From Rhodanobacter sp. DHB23 (lineage in GTDB: Bacteria > Pseudomonadota > Gammaproteobacteria > Xanthomonadales > Rhodanobacteraceae): a DNA stretch of 64,000 nucleotides. The position numbers and the translations under genes were made by a program. A model generated the notes under the pieces. It made no database searches. It was not told the DNA's origin and saw only the letters and a list, made by a program, of their open reading frames with translations. Positions 55,152-64,000 of the stretch are shown here, piece after piece. The stretch is taken from positions 2,554 through 66,553 of the forward strand of contig NZ_JACYXK010000024.1 in the NCBI RefSeq assembly GCF_014842975.1, written 5' to 3'. Numbering within the stretch: the stretch's first letter is position 1; the number at the start of each line of letters is the position of its first letter.

Positions 55152-56042
55152 TCAAGGCACCGAATGCCCCTTGCTCGCCGTCCAGATCGTGTACCAGTCC
55201 TCGGCATCCAGTGAAACATCCAGCGCGGCCACGGCTTCGCTCAGTCCTTCGATGCGACCAGTGCCTGTGATCGGATAGGGTCGTGAGGGATGGCGCAATA
55301 CCCAGGCAAAGGCCAGGGTTGTCAGGCTGATGCCGTGGCGATCGGCGATGCGCTGCATTTCAGCGCGCACGCGCACGGCTTGTTCGTCCTCGCCGGTGAA
55401 CAGGCGGCCGCCGGCCAGCGGTGACCAGATCATTGGACGCAGGCTGAGTTGTTGCGCCTGGTCCAGCGTGCCGTCATCCAGCGCGTCCATGTGCAGGGGC
55501 GAGAGTTCGAGCTGGTTGGTAGCGAGGGCATGGTGCTGATGCAGCAGGGCGAACTGGCTGGTTGAATGGTTGGACACGCCCCAGTGCGCCACCTTGCCTT
55601 CATGCGTAAGCGCTGCGAACGTTTCGGCCAGCGCGGCGGCATCCATCAAGTAGTCGGGGCGATGGATCAGCACCAGGTCCAGTCGTTCGGTACGCAGGTT
55701 GCGCAACGACTGCTCGACCTGCGCGCGCACGTAGGCCGCCGAGGTGTCGTAGTAGTTCACGCGGTACGGGCGTTGCACCGAACGCAGGCGGATGCCGCAT
55801 TTGCTCACCAGTTGCATGCGTCGGCGCAGCGCCGGGGCTGCCTGCAGTGCTTCGCCGAACAGGGTTTCGGCCTGGTAGTCGCCGTAGATGTCCGCGTGGT
55901 CGAAGCTGGTGATGCCCAGGTCCAGCGCCTGCTCGATCCAGCGCACGCGCTCCGGCACGGACAGGTTCCAACTGGTGATGCGCCACAGGCCGGCGACGAT
56001 GGGGGAGAGTTCCAGTGCGGATGAGGCGCGGGCAATCGTCAT
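55152..56042 (-). CDS. Aldo/keto reductase
   Basis: 296 residues from ATG 56042 (MTIARASSALELSPIVAGLW); longer in-frame starts up to 56141 lie in less conserved sequence. AKR catalytic tetrad: Asp and Tyr in ITSFDHADIYGDYQAE (about 46-61), Lys in LVSKCGIRL and His in VLIHRPDYLMD. NADPH-binding C-terminal part: ITGTGRIEGLSEAV. Closest in style to the YdhF-like group of single-subunit oxidoreductases. Substrate unknown. Confidence 0.92.
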   Translation of the reverse strand: MTIARASSALELSPIVAGLWRITSWNLSVPERVRWIEQALDLGITSFDHADIYGDYQAETLFGEALQAAPALRRRMQLVSKCGIRLRSVQRPYRVNYYDTSAAYVRAQVEQSLRNLRTERLDLVLIHRPDYLMDAAALAETFAALTHEGKVAHWGVSNHSTSQFALLHQHHALATNQLELSPLHMDALDDGTLDQAQQLSLRPMIWSPLAGGRLFTGEDEQAVRVRAEMQRIADRHGISLTTLAFAWVLRHPSRPYPITGTGRIEGLSEAVAALDVSLDAEDWYTIWTASKGHSVP

Positions 56043-56219
56043 GCTTGGCTCGTTCGGGATCGGGGCCCGGCCATCATGCAGCATCGAAACCGGGTGCGGA
56101 ATGGGGATGGGTCGGTGGCCCCGGAGCGGGTGCCGGCGCAATCGTTTCGGATGACGCCTGTCACTGGTTGCCGCCTGGATGGCGCCTTACCGTAACGCCA
56201 CCTTGGGGAGGCAACGACG

Positions 56220-56618
56220 ATGACGGACAACGAAACGAATACCGGAACGAACACGGTTGCGTGGCGCGGCCATCGCATCATCCCGGCCCTGCTGGTGGTC
56301 GGGGTGGGCGTGATCTTCCTGTGCGGCAACCTGGGCGTGCAGTTCCCCTTCCTGAACTGGGCGAACTGGTGGGCGTGGTTCATCCTGTTCGGTGCGGCGT
56401 GGCCGCTGTCCGAGGCCTGGGACCGCTACCGCGCCGTCGGCACGGTGGATGGCGCGGTGGCGCATTCGCTGCTGAATGCCCTCGCCATCGTGATGGTGGC
56501 GATGATCTTCATCCTCGACCTGTCCTGGGGCACCTGGTGGCCACTGTTCGTGATCTACGGCGGCGTGTGCATGCTGGTGCGCGAGCCGCGGCGCCGGGGC
56601 AGGGACGGGCTGCGGTAA
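56220..56618 (+). CDS. Small membrane protein (LiaF/DUF5668-like)
   Basis: 132 residues; the ATG at 56220 follows GGGGAGG. Three or four TM helices with Trp-rich edges: IIPALLVVGVGVIFLCGNLG, LNWANWWAWFILFGAAWPLS, LLNALAIVMVAMIFILDLSW and WWPLFVIYGGVCMLVR. The W-W-P-L pattern is typical of the LiaF transmembrane / DUF5668 group, which often modulates envelope-stress signalling. Assignment is by pattern only. Confidence 0.7.
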   Translation: MTDNETNTGTNTVAWRGHRIIPALLVVGVGVIFLCGNLGVQFPFLNWANWWAWFILFGAAWPLSEAWDRYRAVGTVDGAVAHSLLNALAIVMVAMIFILDLSWGTWWPLFVIYGGVCMLVREPRRRGRDGLR

Positions 56619-56651
56619 TCTCGCCGTCTCCATCGTTCCATCGAGGTACCG

Positions 56652-57383
56652 GTGCTGCTTGCCGTCCTGACGATACTGTTCGTCGCCAGCTTCATCCGTT
56701 CGGCCTTCGGCTTCGGCGAGGCCCTGATCGCGGTGCCGCTGCTGGCCTTCGCGATGCCGGTGGAGGAGGCGGCGCCGATCGCCGCGCTGGTCTCGGTCAC
56801 GGTGGCGATCGTGGCCATCGCGCAGGACTGGCGGCACATCCATTTCCGCAGTGCGGGTCGCTTGTTCCTCGCCACCGCGGCAGGCGCGCCGCTCGGCCTG
56901 TGGGCGTTGCATGCGCTGGACGGGCATCTGGTGAAGATGGTGCTCGGTGCGGTGGTGATGGCGTTCTCGCTGTTCGCCCTGATGCGCCGCCCGCAGGCGA
57001 CGCTGCATGACGACCGCCATGCCTGGATCTTCGGCTTCGGCGCAGGCGTGCTTGGCGGCGCGTATGGCATGAACGGGCCGCCGCTGGCGGTGTATGGCGC
57101 GTTGCGCGGCTGGTCGCCGCGGCATTTCCGCGCGACGCTGCAGGGCTATTTCCTGCCGGCCAGCCTGGTGACCATGGCTGGCTATGGCCTCACCGGTCTG
57201 TGGACGCCGGGGGTGACCCGCGACTATCTGCTGGCCTTGCCGCTGGTGCTGGTCGCCACCTTGCTGGGCCGCATGCTCAACCGGCGGTTGGGCGGCCCGG
57301 CCTTCGTGCGTTGCCTGTACGCCGGCCTGGTGCTGGTCGGCGCGCTGTTGCTGTTGCAGTCGCGCGGCTGGTTGGGCGACTAG
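56652..57383 (+). CDS. TauE/SafE-family membrane transporter
   Basis: 243 residues from GTG 56652. Seven or eight TM helices. The conserved starting block AVLTILFVASFIRSAFGFGE and the half-way repeat GAGVLGGAYGMNGPPLAVYG match the sulfite exporter TauE/SafE family (its FGFGGG- and GxxGG-like motifs). Substrate is probably an organic or inorganic sulfur anion, unknown here. Its TAG stop shares CTAG with the convergent efflux-factor stop. Confidence 0.88.
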   Translation: MLLAVLTILFVASFIRSAFGFGEALIAVPLLAFAMPVEEAAPIAALVSVTVAIVAIAQDWRHIHFRSAGRLFLATAAGAPLGLWALHALDGHLVKMVLGAVVMAFSLFALMRRPQATLHDDRHAWIFGFGAGVLGGAYGMNGPPLAVYGALRGWSPRHFRATLQGYFLPASLVTMAGYGLTGLWTPGVTRDYLLALPLVLVATLLGRMLNRRLGGPAFVRCLYAGLVLVGALLLLQSRGWLGD

Positions 57384-58828
57384 CGTTTCGCCGCGGCCTG
57401 CGGCGCCGTGCCCAGTTCGTCCGCCGACCAGCCGCCGCCGAGGTCGCCGATCAGCGACACGGTGTCGAGCAGCCGCTGTTCGTGCACGCCCAGCGCGTTC
57501 TGCCGGCTGCTGAACTCGGTGGCCTGGGCGGTGGCGACGGTGGTGTAGTCCACCGTGCCGGCCTGGTATTCGTTCCGGGCGATCTCGGCGCCACGGGTGG
57601 CGTCGCGGGCGGCGCTGTCCTGCACGTCGGATTGCCGGGCGAGGATGCCCAGCCCGGAGAGGTCGTTCTCCACATTCTGCAGCGCACCCAGCACGGTGCC
57701 GCGGTAGTTGGCGACGGCGGCTTCGTAGTTGGCCCTGGCGGCGGCGACCTGGCCGCTGCGCTCGCCGCCGTCGAACAGGGTGGCGCCGACGTCGGCGCCC
57801 AGCGACCAGACGTGGTTGGCGAGGTGCAGCAGGCCGGCCAGCGGCGATTGCGAGAAGCCGTCCGCGCCCGACAGCGACAGCGTCGGGTAATACGCCGCCT
57901 CGGCCACGCCGATCGCGGCGTTCTGCGCAGCCATCTGGCGTTCGGCGACGGCGATGTCGGGACGGCGCTGCAGCAGGGTCGACGGCACGCCGGAAGGCAC
58001 GGCCGGAAGGCTGGGCAACGCGGCGTCGTGCGGGATGTCCAGGTCTTCCGGGTTCTTGCCGACCAGCACGGCGATGGCGTGCGCGTACTGCGCGCGGGCG
58101 ATGCCCAGCGACAGCAGGCTGGACTGGGCGTTTTCCAGTTGCGTGCGCGCGCTGATTTCGTCGGACGGCGCGATGGTGCCGGCGCTGGACTGGTTCTGCA
58201 CCACGCGCAGCGATTCCGTGTACGCGGCGACGGCCTGCTGCTGCAGGTCGATGCTGGCGTCGGTGGCGCGCAGCTCGATCACCGCGGTGGCCAGCGCGGC
58301 CTGTTCGGACAAGGTGGCGTTGGCCAGCGTGGCCTGGCTGGCCTGCGCGGAGGCCTTGCTCTGCTCGAGGCCGCGGCGCACCTTGCCCCACAGGTCGGGC
58401 GCCCAGCTCGCGGTGCCTTCCAGCGAGCCGCTGGTGCCGATGCGGCGCGTCGTCGCAAGGGAGCTGCCGCTGGCGCTGCGTTCCTTGTCGCCGGCGCCGC
58501 TGATGCCGATGGTGGGGAACAGCGCGCTGCGCGCTTCCTTCACCTCGGCCAGTGCGGCCTGGTAGTTCGCATAGCTCTGCGCCACGGTCTGGTTGGAGAC
58601 CGCGACCTGCGGTTCCAGCTCGTCGAGCAATGGATCGTGGAAGGGCGCCCACCAGTTGCCCTTGGGCAGGTCGGCGTCGCCCGGCGCGGCGGCCGACCAG
58701 CCGGGCAGCGGCTTGAACTGCGCGGGCATCTGCACCTGCGGGCGGTGGTAGTCGGGGCCGACCATGCAGCCGGCCAGCAGCGAAGCCAGCGTGGCGGCCA
58801 GTGCGGCGCGGGGGAGATGGGTGTTCAT
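57380..58828 (-). CDS. Outer-membrane efflux factor, NodT/OprM family
   Basis: 482 residues from ATG 58828. Lipoprotein signal ATLASLLAGCMVGPDYHRPQ with the lipidated Cys in LAGC and the family PDY-P motif. Two OEP domains follow (YANYQAALAEVKEARSALFP and RRPDIAVAERQMAAQNAAIG), forming the trimeric channel. Last gene of an RND operon; it overlaps the upstream permease by 4 nt (ATGA) and shares a CTAG with the convergent TauE gene. Completes an MdtABC-OMF-type pump. Confidence 0.94.
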   Translation of the reverse strand: MNTHLPRAALAATLASLLAGCMVGPDYHRPQVQMPAQFKPLPGWSAAAPGDADLPKGNWWAPFHDPLLDELEPQVAVSNQTVAQSYANYQAALAEVKEARSALFPTIGISGAGDKERSASGSSLATTRRIGTSGSLEGTASWAPDLWGKVRRGLEQSKASAQASQATLANATLSEQAALATAVIELRATDASIDLQQQAVAAYTESLRVVQNQSSAGTIAPSDEISARTQLENAQSSLLSLGIARAQYAHAIAVLVGKNPEDLDIPHDAALPSLPAVPSGVPSTLLQRRPDIAVAERQMAAQNAAIGVAEAAYYPTLSLSGADGFSQSPLAGLLHLANHVWSLGADVGATLFDGGERSGQVAAARANYEAAVANYRGTVLGALQNVENDLSGLGILARQSDVQDSAARDATRGAEIARNEYQAGTVDYTTVATAQATEFSSRQNALGVHEQRLLDTVSLIGDLGGGWSADELGTAPQAAAKR

Positions 58829-61800
58829 GCGTTGGCCTCCGAGCGGTTCCAGGGCAGCGTGGCGTTCCATCGGGCCAGCTTGTCGTGCAGGCGGTCGAAG
58901 TAGAGGTAGATCACGGGCGTGGTGTACAGGGTGAAGACCTGGCTGAGGATCAGGCCACCGGCGACGGTGATGCCCAGCGGCTGGCGCAGCGAGGCGCCCT
59001 GGCCGATGCCGACCGCCAGCGGGATGGCGCCCAGCACCGCGGCGGCGGTGGTCATCATGATCGGGCGCAGGCGCACCACGGCGGCGTCGTGGATCGCCTT
59101 GCGCGGCTCGTAGCCTTCGTCGCGCTGCAGGTGGATGGCCACGTCGATCATCATGATCGCGTTCTTCTTGACGATGCCGATCAAGAGGATGATGCCGATC
59201 ATCGCGATCACCGAGAACGGCGTGCCGAAGATCAGCAGCGCCAGCGTGGCGCCGATGCCCGCGGAGGGCAGGGTGGAGAGGATGGTGACGGGGTGCACGG
59301 TGTTCTCGTAGAGCATGCCCAGCACGATGTACACCGCCACCAGCGCGGCGAGGATCAGCAGCGGCATGGTGGACATCGACTGCGAATAGACCTGCGCCGC
59401 GCCCGCGGTGGCGCCGCGGATGGACGCCGGCATGTGGATTTCCTGCTCGGCCTGGTCGATCGCCAGCAGCGCCTTGCTCAGCGAGCCGCCGGGCGGCAGG
59501 TTGAACGAGATGGTGGTGGCGACCAGACCGCTCTGGTGGTTGACCTGGGTGGGCGTGTGGTCGCTCTTGTAGCTGGCCAGTGCCGGGAACGGCACCAGCG
59601 TCTCGGCCGCGGTGCTGTCCGCGCTGCCGCTGGAGGCGCCGCCCTTGGAGTTGGAGATGGCGTTGGTGAGCAGGTTCGCTTCGGCGTTGGCGTTGTTCGC
59701 GTTGGTACTGGCCGACGTGGCCGACGCGGTGGCCGGCGCCTTCACCAGGCTGCCCGAGTACTGCGTCTGATCGGTGCCGCTGGCGACGCCGGCCGCGCCG
59801 CTGAAGCGCATGCGGTCGAGCATCTGCGGGTACTGCCAGTATTGCGGCGCCACCTCCATCACCACGTAGTACTGGTTGAGCTCGTTGTACACGGTGGAGA
59901 CGGTGCGCTGGCCGAAGGCGTCGTACAGCACGCTGTCTAGCTGGGTCGGCGTGAAGCCGTAGCGCATCATGGTGGTGCGGTCGAAGTTGATGTCGATCTG
60001 CAGGCCGTGCTGCTGCAGGTCGGAGTTCACGCTGGTGAGCTGGCCGGAGTACTTGCCCAGCTCGTCCACCAGCTTGGGCACCCACTGGTACAACTGGTCG
60101 GCGTCGTCGCCGGTCAGCGTGTACTGGTATTCGGCGGCGGATTGCCGGCCGCCGATGCGCAGGTCCTGCGCGGCCTGCAGGAACAGGCGTGCGCCGGTGA
60201 TCCGGTTGAGCTTGGGCCGCAGGCGTTCGACCACCTGCGCGGCGGAGATCTTGCGCTGCGCCAGCGGCTTCAGTTCCACGAACACGTTGGCGCTGTTGGT
60301 CGAACGGCCGCCGGTGAAGCCGGCCACCGAGGCCACCGCGGGATCCTGCTGCACGATGGACTGCAACTGCGCCAGCTTCTTCTCCATCGCCTGGAAGGAG
60401 ATGCTCTGGTCGGCGATCACCGAGCCCATCAGGATGCCGTTGTCCTGCTCCGGGAAGAAGGTCGAGGGCAGCAGCTTGAACAGCATGACGTTCAGCACGA
60501 GCAGGCCGACCAGGGTCAGGCTGACCAGCAGCGCGTGGTCGAGCACGGCGTCGAGCGAGCGCGAATAGGCCTGCTTGAAGCGTTCGAACTGCCGCTCGTA
60601 CCACAGCGCCCAGCGCGCCTTGGAATGCAGTGTCCTGCGGTTGAGCACGTAGGCGGCCAGCGTGGGCGTGACGGTGAGCGAGATCAGCAGCGAGAGCAGG
60701 ATGGCGATCGACAGCGTCACCGCGAACTCGTGGAACAGCAGGCCGATGATGCCCGGCATCAGCAGGATGGGCAGGAATACCGCGATCAGCGACACGCTCA
60801 TCGAGATCACCGTGAAACTGACCTCGGCGCTGCCGCGCATCGCCGCCTCGTGCACCTCCATGCCGGCCTCGACATGGCGCACGATGTTCTCCAGCACCAC
60901 CACCGCGTCGTCCACCACGAAGCCGGTGCCGATGGTCAGCGCCATCAGCGACAGGTTGTCGATGCTGTAGCCCATCAGGTACATCGGCCCGAACGTGCCG
61001 ACGATGGACAGCGGCAGCGCCACCGCCGGGATCAGGATCGCCCGCGGCGACTGCAGGAACACGAACACCACGCCGATCACCAGCAGGATCGCGATGAACA
61101 GGGTGCGCTCGGTGTCGCTCACCGCGCCCTGCACCGATACCGAGCGGTCCAGTGCCACGTCGGCGTGGATGCCCGACGGCAGCGCCGCCTCGATCGAAGG
61201 CAGCACGGCCTTGATCGAGCTGACCGTCTTGACGATGTTGCCGCCGGGGCGCGGGAACACGATCACCAGCACCGCGTCCTTGCCGTTGTAGAGGCCGGCG
61301 TTGCGGATGTTCTCCGCCGAGTCCTGCACGTCGGCGACGTCGCGCAGCAGCACCGGCGCGTTGTTGCGGTAGGCCACCACCAGGTCGCGGTAGGGCGCGG
61401 CCTTGCTGATCTGGTCGTTGGAGGTGACTTCGTAGCGCAGGCCGTTCTGGTCGATGTGGCCCTTGGCGCTGTTCGCGTTCGCGGCGCTGATCGCGGCGCG
61501 CACGTCCTCCAGCCCGATGCCGTAGCTGTTGAGCTTGTCCGGCTGCAGTTCCACGCGCACCGAGGGCAGCGCGCTGCCGCCCAGGGTGATCTGGCCCACG
61601 CCGTCGATCTGCGACAGCTGCTGCTGGATCACCGAATCGGCCGAGTCGTAGAGCTGGGCGCGGGTCAGCGTGTCCGAGGTCAGCGACAGGATCATGATCG
61701 GCGTGTCGGCCGGGTTGTACTCGCGGTACGTCGGGTTGCCGCGCAGGGTGGACGGCAGGTCCGCGCGCGCGGCCTGGATCGCCGCCTGCACGTCGCGCGC

Positions 61801-62112
61801 GGCGCCGTTGATGTCGCGGTCCAGCCCGAACTGGATGACGATGCTGGCCGAGCCGACCGAACTGGTCGAGGTCATCTCGTTGACGTCGGCGATGCTGCCG
61901 AGGCGGCGCTCCAGCGGCGCGGTGACGGTGGAGGCCATGATGTTCGGGCTGGCGCCCGCCATGCTGGCCTGCACCACCACCACCGGATAGGTCACGTTCG
62001 GCAACGGCGCCACCGGCAGGTGGAAATACGCCAGCAGGCCGGACAGCAGGATCGCGACCGCCAGCAGGGTGGTCGCCACCGGCCGCCGGATGAACAGGCC
62101 GGGGATGCTCAT
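58825..62112 (-). CDS. RND efflux permease, MdtC-like
   Basis: 1095 residues. N terminus MSIPGLFIRRPVATTLLAVA, TM4 relay region GTGFVVDDAVVVLENIVRHV (about 400-420), and second half with GMLYENTVHPVTILSTLPSA and GIVKKNAIMMIDVAI, all typical of the MdtB/MdtC subgroup. It is some 60 residues longer than the family norm because of a Ser/Ala/Asn-rich insert at about 770-845 (SATSASTNANNANAEANLLT). Probably forms a mixed trimer with the adjacent upstream permease. Confidence 0.93.
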   Translation of the reverse strand: MSIPGLFIRRPVATTLLAVAILLSGLLAYFHLPVAPLPNVTYPVVVVQASMAGASPNIMASTVTAPLERRLGSIADVNEMTSTSSVGSASIVIQFGLDRDINGAARDVQAAIQAARADLPSTLRGNPTYREYNPADTPIMILSLTSDTLTRAQLYDSADSVIQQQLSQIDGVGQITLGGSALPSVRVELQPDKLNSYGIGLEDVRAAISAANANSAKGHIDQNGLRYEVTSNDQISKAAPYRDLVVAYRNNAPVLLRDVADVQDSAENIRNAGLYNGKDAVLVIVFPRPGGNIVKTVSSIKAVLPSIEAALPSGIHADVALDRSVSVQGAVSDTERTLFIAILLVIGVVFVFLQSPRAILIPAVALPLSIVGTFGPMYLMGYSIDNLSLMALTIGTGFVVDDAVVVLENIVRHVEAGMEVHEAAMRGSAEVSFTVISMSVSLIAVFLPILLMPGIIGLLFHEFAVTLSIAILLSLLISLTVTPTLAAYVLNRRTLHSKARWALWYERQFERFKQAYSRSLDAVLDHALLVSLTLVGLLVLNVMLFKLLPSTFFPEQDNGILMGSVIADQSISFQAMEKKLAQLQSIVQQDPAVASVAGFTGGRSTNSANVFVELKPLAQRKISAAQVVERLRPKLNRITGARLFLQAAQDLRIGGRQSAAEYQYTLTGDDADQLYQWVPKLVDELGKYSGQLTSVNSDLQQHGLQIDINFDRTTMMRYGFTPTQLDSVLYDAFGQRTVSTVYNELNQYYVVMEVAPQYWQYPQMLDRMRFSGAAGVASGTDQTQYSGSLVKAPATASATSASTNANNANAEANLLTNAISNSKGGASSGSADSTAAETLVPFPALASYKSDHTPTQVNHQSGLVATTISFNLPPGGSLSKALLAIDQAEQEIHMPASIRGATAGAAQVYSQSMSTMPLLILAALVAVYIVLGMLYENTVHPVTILSTLPSAGIGATLALLIFGTPFSVIAMIGIILLIGIVKKNAIMMIDVAIHLQRDEGYEPRKAIHDAAVVRLRPIMMTTAAAVLGAIPLAVGIGQGASLRQPLGITVAGGLILSQVFTLYTTPVIYLYFDRLHDKLARWNATLPWNRSEANA

Positions 62113-62128
62113 GCGCGGTCACCCATGC

Positions 62129-62240
62129 TCCCTTCCCTGCGTGCAGCAGGGGAGGGTTGGGACGGGGTGAAGTCCCCGGCGTTGCGGCAAGCGTGGATGA
62201 CCCCACCCCGACCCTCCCCTGCACGCAGGGGAGGGAGTGG
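62129..62240. repeat. REP-like inverted pair between the two permease genes
   Basis: TCCCTTCCCTGCGTGCAGCA with GGGGAGGGTTGGGACGGGGT (62129-62168) faces ACCCCACCCCGACCCTCCCC with TGCACGCAGGGGAGGGAG (about 62190-62237) in inverse orientation. The layout resembles a bipartite REP pair. It sits in an operon where the other junctions overlap. Confidence 0.75.
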
Positions 62241-62266
62241 TCCGCGGCAAGTCATGACGCCACCGC

Positions 62267-64000
62267 TCACGCTTCACCGCCTTCCGCTTCCAGCGCGGGG
62301 GCAGGGCGCAGGCGCTGCGCCAGCCGGTCGAAGAACAGGTAGATCACCGGCGTGGTGAACAGGGTCAGCAGCTGGCTGAGCGCGAGGCCGCCGATGATGG
62401 ACAGGCCCAGCGGACGGCGCAGTTCCGAACCCATGCCGGTGCCCAGCAGCATCGGCAGCGCGCCCAGCATGGCCGCCAGCGTGGTCATCAGGATGGGGCG
62501 GAAGCGCAGCAGCGAGGCCTCGAAGATCGCCTCCGCTGGCGGCTTGCCGTGCACGCGCTCGGCTTCCAGCGCGAAGTCCACGATCATGATCGCGTTCTTC
62601 TTCACGATGCCGATCAGCAGCACGATGCCGATGATGCCGATCACGTCGAGGTCGGCGCCGGCGACCATCAGCGCCAGCAGCGCGCCGATGCCGGCCGAGG
62701 GCAGGGTGGAGAGGATGGTCACCGGGTGGATGAAGCTCTCGTACAGCACGCCGAGCACGATGTACACGGCCACCAGTGCGGCGATCAGCAGGTAGACCTC
62801 GCTGGACAGCGAATCCTGGAACGCCGCCGCCGCGCCCTGGAACGAGGATTCGATCGAGGACGGCAGGTTCGACGCTTTCTCTGCCTGGGTGATCTCGTCC
62901 ACCGCCGTGCTCAGCGAGGCGCCCTGCGCCAGGTTGAACGAGATGGTGGTGGACGGGAACTGCGCGAGGTGGCTGATCACCAGCGGCGACTTGTCCACCT
63001 GGATCTGCGCGATCGCGCTCAGCGGCACCTGGCCGCTGCTGCTGGTCTGGCTGGGCAGGTACAGGTTGCCCAGCGACTGCAGCGTGGGCAGGCTCTCCGG
63101 CTTGGCCACCAGGATCACGCGGTACTGGCTGGACTGGTCGAAGATCGTCGACACGATGCGCTGGCCCAGCGCGTCGTACAGCGCGTTGTCGATGGTCGCC
63201 GCGGTGATGCCGTAGCGCGCCGCCAGCTGGCGGTTCACTTCCACGTTCACGCTGAGGCCGTTGTTGTCGAGGTCGCTGGTGACGTCGGCGATGGACTTGA
63301 TGTCCTTCATGCGCGCGAGCAGGGCCGGCACGTACTGCTGCAACGCCGCCTGGTTCGGGCCGCGCAGCACGAACTGGTACTGGTTCGGCGACACCGTGGT
63401 GTCCAGCGTCAGGTTCTGCTCCGGCTGCAGGAACAGCTTGATGCCGGGCACGTCCGCGGTTTCCTTCTGGATGCGGCGGGCGATCTGCCGGGCGGTGCCC
63501 GAGCGTTCGTCGCGCGGCTTCAGGTTGATCAGGAAGCGGCCGTTGTTGAGCGTGATGTTGGTGCCGTCGATGCCGACGTAGGAGGTGAGGCTGGCGACGT
63601 CGGGGTCCTTCAGCACGGCCTCGGCCAGCGCCTGCTGGCGCTCCACCATGGTGTCGTAGGACACCGAGTTGTCGGCGGTGCTGATGCCCTGCAGCACGCC
63701 CACGTCCTGCACCGGGAACAGGCCCTTGGGGATCACTACGTACAGCACGATGGTCAGCGCCAGCGTGGCCAGGAACACCAGCAGGGTGGTGGTCTGGTGC
63801 TTCATCACCACGATCAGGCCGCGGCGGTAGGCGTCCAGCAGCTTGTCGAACAGGCCTTCGCTGATCCGCTCGAAGCGGCTGGGGTGGCGGTCGTGCTGGG
63901 CCTTGAGGATGCGCGCGCACATCATCGGCACCAGGGTCAGCGAGACCACCGCGGAGAGCACGATGGTGACCGCCAGCGTGACCGCGAACTCGCTGAACAG
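62267..64000 (-). CDS. RND efflux permease, MdtB-like, C-terminal part (cut by window end)
   Basis: 577 residues visible; the frame is open through 64000, so the N-terminal ~450 residues lie outside the window. Visible regions: TLVPMMCARILKAQHDRHPS, the second-half hairpin KGLFPVQDVGVLQGISTADN, GVLYESFIHPVTILSTLPSA and GIVKKNAIMIVDFALEAERV, which closely parallel the downstream permease. This duplicated-permease order is that of mdtB-mdtC, and the adaptor gene (mdtA-like) is expected just beyond the window. Confidence 0.93.
   Translation of the reverse strand: MFSEFAVTLAVTIVLSAVVSLTLVPMMCARILKAQHDRHPSRFERISEGLFDKLLDAYRRGLIVVMKHQTTTLLVFLATLALTIVLYVVIPKGLFPVQDVGVLQGISTADNSVSYDTMVERQQALAEAVLKDPDVASLTSYVGIDGTNITLNNGRFLINLKPRDERSGTARQIARRIQKETADVPGIKLFLQPEQNLTLDTTVSPNQYQFVLRGPNQAALQQYVPALLARMKDIKSIADVTSDLDNNGLSVNVEVNRQLAARYGITAATIDNALYDALGQRIVSTIFDQSSQYRVILVAKPESLPTLQSLGNLYLPSQTSSSGQVPLSAIAQIQVDKSPLVISHLAQFPSTTISFNLAQGASLSTAVDEITQAEKASNLPSSIESSFQGAAAAFQDSLSSEVYLLIAALVAVYIVLGVLYESFIHPVTILSTLPSAGIGALLALMVAGADLDVIGIIGIVLLIGIVKKNAIMIVDFALEAERVHGKPPAEAIFEASLLRFRPILMTTLAAMLGALPMLLGTGMGSELRRPLGLSIIGGLALSQLLTLFTTPVIYLFFDRLAQRLRPAPALEAEGGEA

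Overview
The window is high-GC gammaproteobacterial chromosome, most likely Xanthomonadales of the Rhodanobacteraceae/Xanthomonadaceae type. This is an inference from gene content: a methionine synthase split into two genes behind an ArsR-methyltransferase gene, a very large NAD-glutamate dehydrogenase, a tRNA-Val(CAC) gene, many RND pumps and many short intergenic inverted repeats. No rRNA gene or other direct taxonomic marker is present.

Left chromosomal part (1-8.88 kb): the 3' end of a giant filamentous-haemagglutinin-like adhesin with 110-residue repeats, an overlapping gene for an exported protein of unknown role, a lone type VI secretion gene tssA, and a 1125-residue autotransporter. 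The passenger of that autotransporter carries two Asp-Thr-Gly motifs and a flap-like motif, as in pepsin-family aspartic proteases.

Integrated element (8.9-35.6 kb): a 26.7 kb element sits in tRNA-Val(CAC), bounded by 49-bp direct repeats. It encodes a tyrosine integrase next to attL, a MobF/TrwC relaxase-helicase with a ribbon-helix-helix partner and a candidate oriT, and a VirD4/TraD coupling protein. There are no recognisable VirB-type channel genes, so it looks mobilizable (IME) rather than self-transmissible. It also carries a membrane-anchored ClpB-like AAA+ protein beside a paralogue of its membrane domain, a defence block (Abi/HEPN protein, then an OLD nuclease plus UvrD-like helicase pair of Gabija type), a trimeric autotransporter adhesin, a protein with an internal signal peptide, a glycine-zipper lipoprotein, a GIY-YIG nuclease between direct repeats, and a winged-helix replication-like operon at the right end. 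Seven intergenic copies of a motif with consensus CGCGAAAACTCCTAAC, mostly 41 or 57-59 nt before a start codon, suggest shared control of the element's genes. A remnant of a second integrase lies inside the defence block.

Right chromosomal part (35.7-64 kb): a LAB_N membrane protein; the minus-strand operon arsR-methyltransferase / metH-N / metH-C, with a repeat inserted in frame in metH-C; an acyl-CoA dehydrogenase; an acrAB-type RND operon with a 267-bp MITE-like insertion exactly between its genes; NAD-glutamate dehydrogenase; NAD kinase; 5'-nucleotidase; a lower-GC orphan gene; an aldo/keto reductase; two small membrane proteins (one TauE/SafE-like); and an mdtBC-type dual RND permease operon with its outer-membrane factor, cut by the window end.
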